DNA of 6,589 nucleotides, from positions 1-6,589 of the forward strand of contig NZ_JAGKWP010000117.1 of NCBI RefSeq assembly GCF_021151785.1. Direction: 5' to 3'. Below the pieces are notes generated by a model. It searched no databases. It was not told where the DNA came from and worked only from the letters and a program-made list of their open reading frames with translations. Of the stretch, positions 5,301-6,589 are shown piece after piece. Both the position numbers and the translations under genes were made by a program. The number at the start of each line of letters is the position of its first letter. The first letter of the stretch is position 1. Source of the stretch: Flavobacterium sp. (GTDB taxonomy: Bacteria > Bacteroidota > Bacteroidia > Flavobacteriales > Flavobacteriaceae).

Positions 5301-6589
5301 ATGAATCGGAAATTATTTTTTTTTATTGTATTTTTTGTAGGTTCCATTGGAAGTTGGGCTCAAAATAAAAAGTTTAAAGTAGTATTGGATGCTGGTCATG
5401 GAGGTAAAGATTATGGTGCTACCTATCATGGAAATATAGAGAAAAATATTGCTTTAAAAACAGCTTTAAAAGTCGGGAATATTCTTAAAGAGGAGCCAGA
5501 TGTAGAAGTTGTTTTTACAAGAAGTACGGATGTTTTTGTAGAATTAGACGAGCGTGCTAATATTGCCAACAAATCTAAAGGACATTTGTTTATCTCTATG
5601 CATTGTAACGCTAATCCTAATCAAGCCGCAGCAGGGAATGAAACGTATGTGATGGGGATTACAAGAAGTGCTTCCAATTTAGAGGTTGCCAAAAAAGAAA
5701 ATGCGGTGGTTACTTTAGAAAGTAATTACAAAATTAAATATGATGGTTTTGATCCTAAAAAACCAGAATCGGTTATTGGTATTTCCATTTTACAAGAAGA
5801 AAATTTACAGCAAAGTATTGAAATAGCTGGAAAAGTACAACAAGCGTTTACCAAGTTCACTTCAAATAAAAATAGAGGAGTTAAGCAAGCAGGTTTTTTA
5901 GTGTTAAGAAAAATAGCTATGCCCCGAATTTTAATTGAAATGGGGTTTGTATCTAATAAAGTAGAAGGGGCTTTTTTAAACTCTGAGCAAGGACAAGAAA
6001 AACTAGCTGAGGCAATTGCCACTGCAATCATTAATTATAAAAAAGATTACTTTCATGCAGATACCAATTTGCCTAAGAAAAATGAGAATACAGCAACCGA
6101 AGTAAAAAAGGATAAAACAAATACCACTGAAGACACTAAAGAAACTAACGAAAAAGAAAATTCAGCTATTGAGTTTAAAGTTCAAATTTCGGCAAGTGGT
6201 AAAAAAATAGAGACCATTCCGGCTAATTTTAAAGGCTTAAAGGGAGTTACCATTCAAAAAGATAAAACAATTTATAAATATTTTTACGGTTTAACTACGG
6301 ATTATAAAAAAGCTAAATTGGCTTTAGAAGAAGCTAAAAAGAAACACCCAGATGCTACATTCGCTTCTGATGGTGTGCATCCCAACTCGCAGGGACACTG
6401 GATAATCTGTAGAAATATGTTGACCTATTTTGGTTTGAAAAAAGCCAAAAATGCAGAAGTTTGGACAGAATTATACCCCAATCGCTCGGTAAGTAATTTG
6501 TTGTTACTTTTTCAGAAAATCCAAACAAGACATAATATCCTCAAAAATGCTTGGCTTCGAGCTACCCAACACACACGTCCAGAAATGCC
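5301..6589 (+). CDS. Second Amidase_3 amidase, fused in frame to an SGNH hydrolase tail (no stop in window)
   Basis: This paralogue of the preceding gene starts at the ATG at 5301, 6 nt after its stop. A signal peptide spans about residues 1-20 (MNRKLFFFIVFFVGSIGSWA). The Amidase_3 domain covers about 25-248 and keeps the zinc ligands H33, E47 and H101 and the catalytic E213 (LIEMGFVSN). A K/E/T/N-rich linker (about 255-288) precedes a SPOR-like domain (291 to about 354, EFKVQISASGKKIETIPANFKGL ... YKYFYGLT). In the neighbouring paralogue this domain ends ...GYTSAFIVEDK. Here the last strand is missing, and after DATF (351-354) the protein reads ASDGVHPNSQGHW, a GDSL/SGNH block V, then about 65 further residues to the window edge without a stop. 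The amidase part should be functional. The tail is foreign to the family and may be a deletion fusion or an assembly join. Confidence 0.85.
   Translation, partial: MNRKLFFFIVFFVGSIGSWAQNKKFKVVLDAGHGGKDYGATYHGNIEKNIALKTALKVGNILKEEPDVEVVFTRSTDVFVELDERANIANKSKGHLFISMHCNANPNQAAAGNETYVMGITRSASNLEVAKKENAVVTLESNYKIKYDGFDPKKPESVIGISILQEENLQQSIEIAGKVQQAFTKFTSNKNRGVKQAGFLVLRKIAMPRILIEMGFVSNKVEGAFLNSEQGQEKLAEAIATAIINYKKDYFHADTNLPKKNENTATEVKKDKTNTTEDTKETNEKENSAIEFKVQISASGKKIETIPANFKGLKGVTIQKDKTIYKYFYGLTTDYKKAKLALEEAKKKHPDATFASDGVHPNSQGHWIICRNMLTYFGLKKAKNAEVWTELYPNRSVSNLLLLFQKIQTRHNILKNAWLRATQHTRPEM
6360..6589 (+). other. C-terminal fragment of an SGNH/GDSL hydrolase, in frame with the amidase
   Basis: From about residue 355 of the reading frame the sequence is DGVHPNSQGHW (357-367), matching block V of SGNH hydrolases with the catalytic Asp (D357) and His (H360), followed by IICRNMLTYFGL and a C-terminal helix region (ELYPNRSVSNLLLLFQKIQ ... 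ATQHTRPEMP). The Ser nucleophile block (GDS) and the Gly and Asn blocks are absent, so this fragment cannot be an active esterase alone. GC rises from about 28% (6241-6360) to about 40% (6361-6589) by hand count. The frame leaves the window open. Confidence 0.75.

Noticed and set aside
5726..6031. Open frame on the minus strand inside the second amidase
   Set aside because: It is antisense to the conserved catalytic domain, has cysteine-rich low-information content and matches no family I recognise.
6360..6589. A genuine multidomain amidase-esterase enzyme
   Set aside because: Only the last SGNH block is present, without the Ser nucleophile region, and the SPOR-like domain is incomplete at the join, so a functional two-enzyme fusion is unlikely.

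Overview
The window looks like chromosome of a Bacteroidota member, most likely a Flavobacterium-type Flavobacteriaceae. It is AT-rich, its starts have A-rich leaders rather than Shine-Dalgarno sites, promoter-like elements match the Bacteroidota -33/-7 pattern (TTTG ... TAnnTTTG), and the gene content (cysteine-free LptD next to RidA, divergent from Amidase_3/SPOR-like proteins) is flavobacterial. This assignment is inference from composition and gene content only.

Left part (1-1056): positions 1-414 hold no gene but a dense set of short hairpins. They resolve into one repeat family, a bipartite module made of a 'GGAYT-AA-ARTCY' hairpin and a 'CCTACGG' hairpin at constant spacing. Two copies are in forward orientation (129-180, 201-252), two in inverted orientation (50-96, 301-348), and there are three solo half-units (4-23, 361-380, 394-414). 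Immediately downstream is a complete single-domain HUH/Y1 transposase gene of the IS200/IS605 type (445-906), without a TnpB partner. The arrangement resembles a RAYT/REP locus: a tyrosine transposase beside the palindromes it may mobilise.

Middle part (1003-4089, minus strand): lptD, encoding the outer-membrane LPS-assembly barrel, is followed after 9 nt by ridA, encoding the 2-iminopropanoate/2-aminoacrylate deaminase. A clear intrinsic terminator at 1003-1031 closes this unit. lptD seems to start at TTG, since no in-frame ATG lies between the upstream stop and the signal peptide.

Right part (4090-6589, plus strand): a 110-bp divergent intergenic region carries promoter-like elements for both directions. 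Two tandem paralogous genes follow (4200-5294 and from 5301), each encoding a secreted zinc N-acetylmuramoyl-L-alanine amidase with a C-terminal SPOR-like domain. The second is abnormal. At about 6360-6368 its SPOR-like domain stops short and the frame continues without interruption into the C-terminal part of an SGNH/GDSL hydrolase (DGVHPN...GH block) to the window end, with GC content rising from about 28% to about 40%. This is either a real deletion fusion or a chimeric join in the assembly.

The middle and right genes share an envelope theme: LPS export to the outer membrane and peptidoglycan cleavage. The left block is a mobile-element or repeat locus placed just beyond the ridA terminator.
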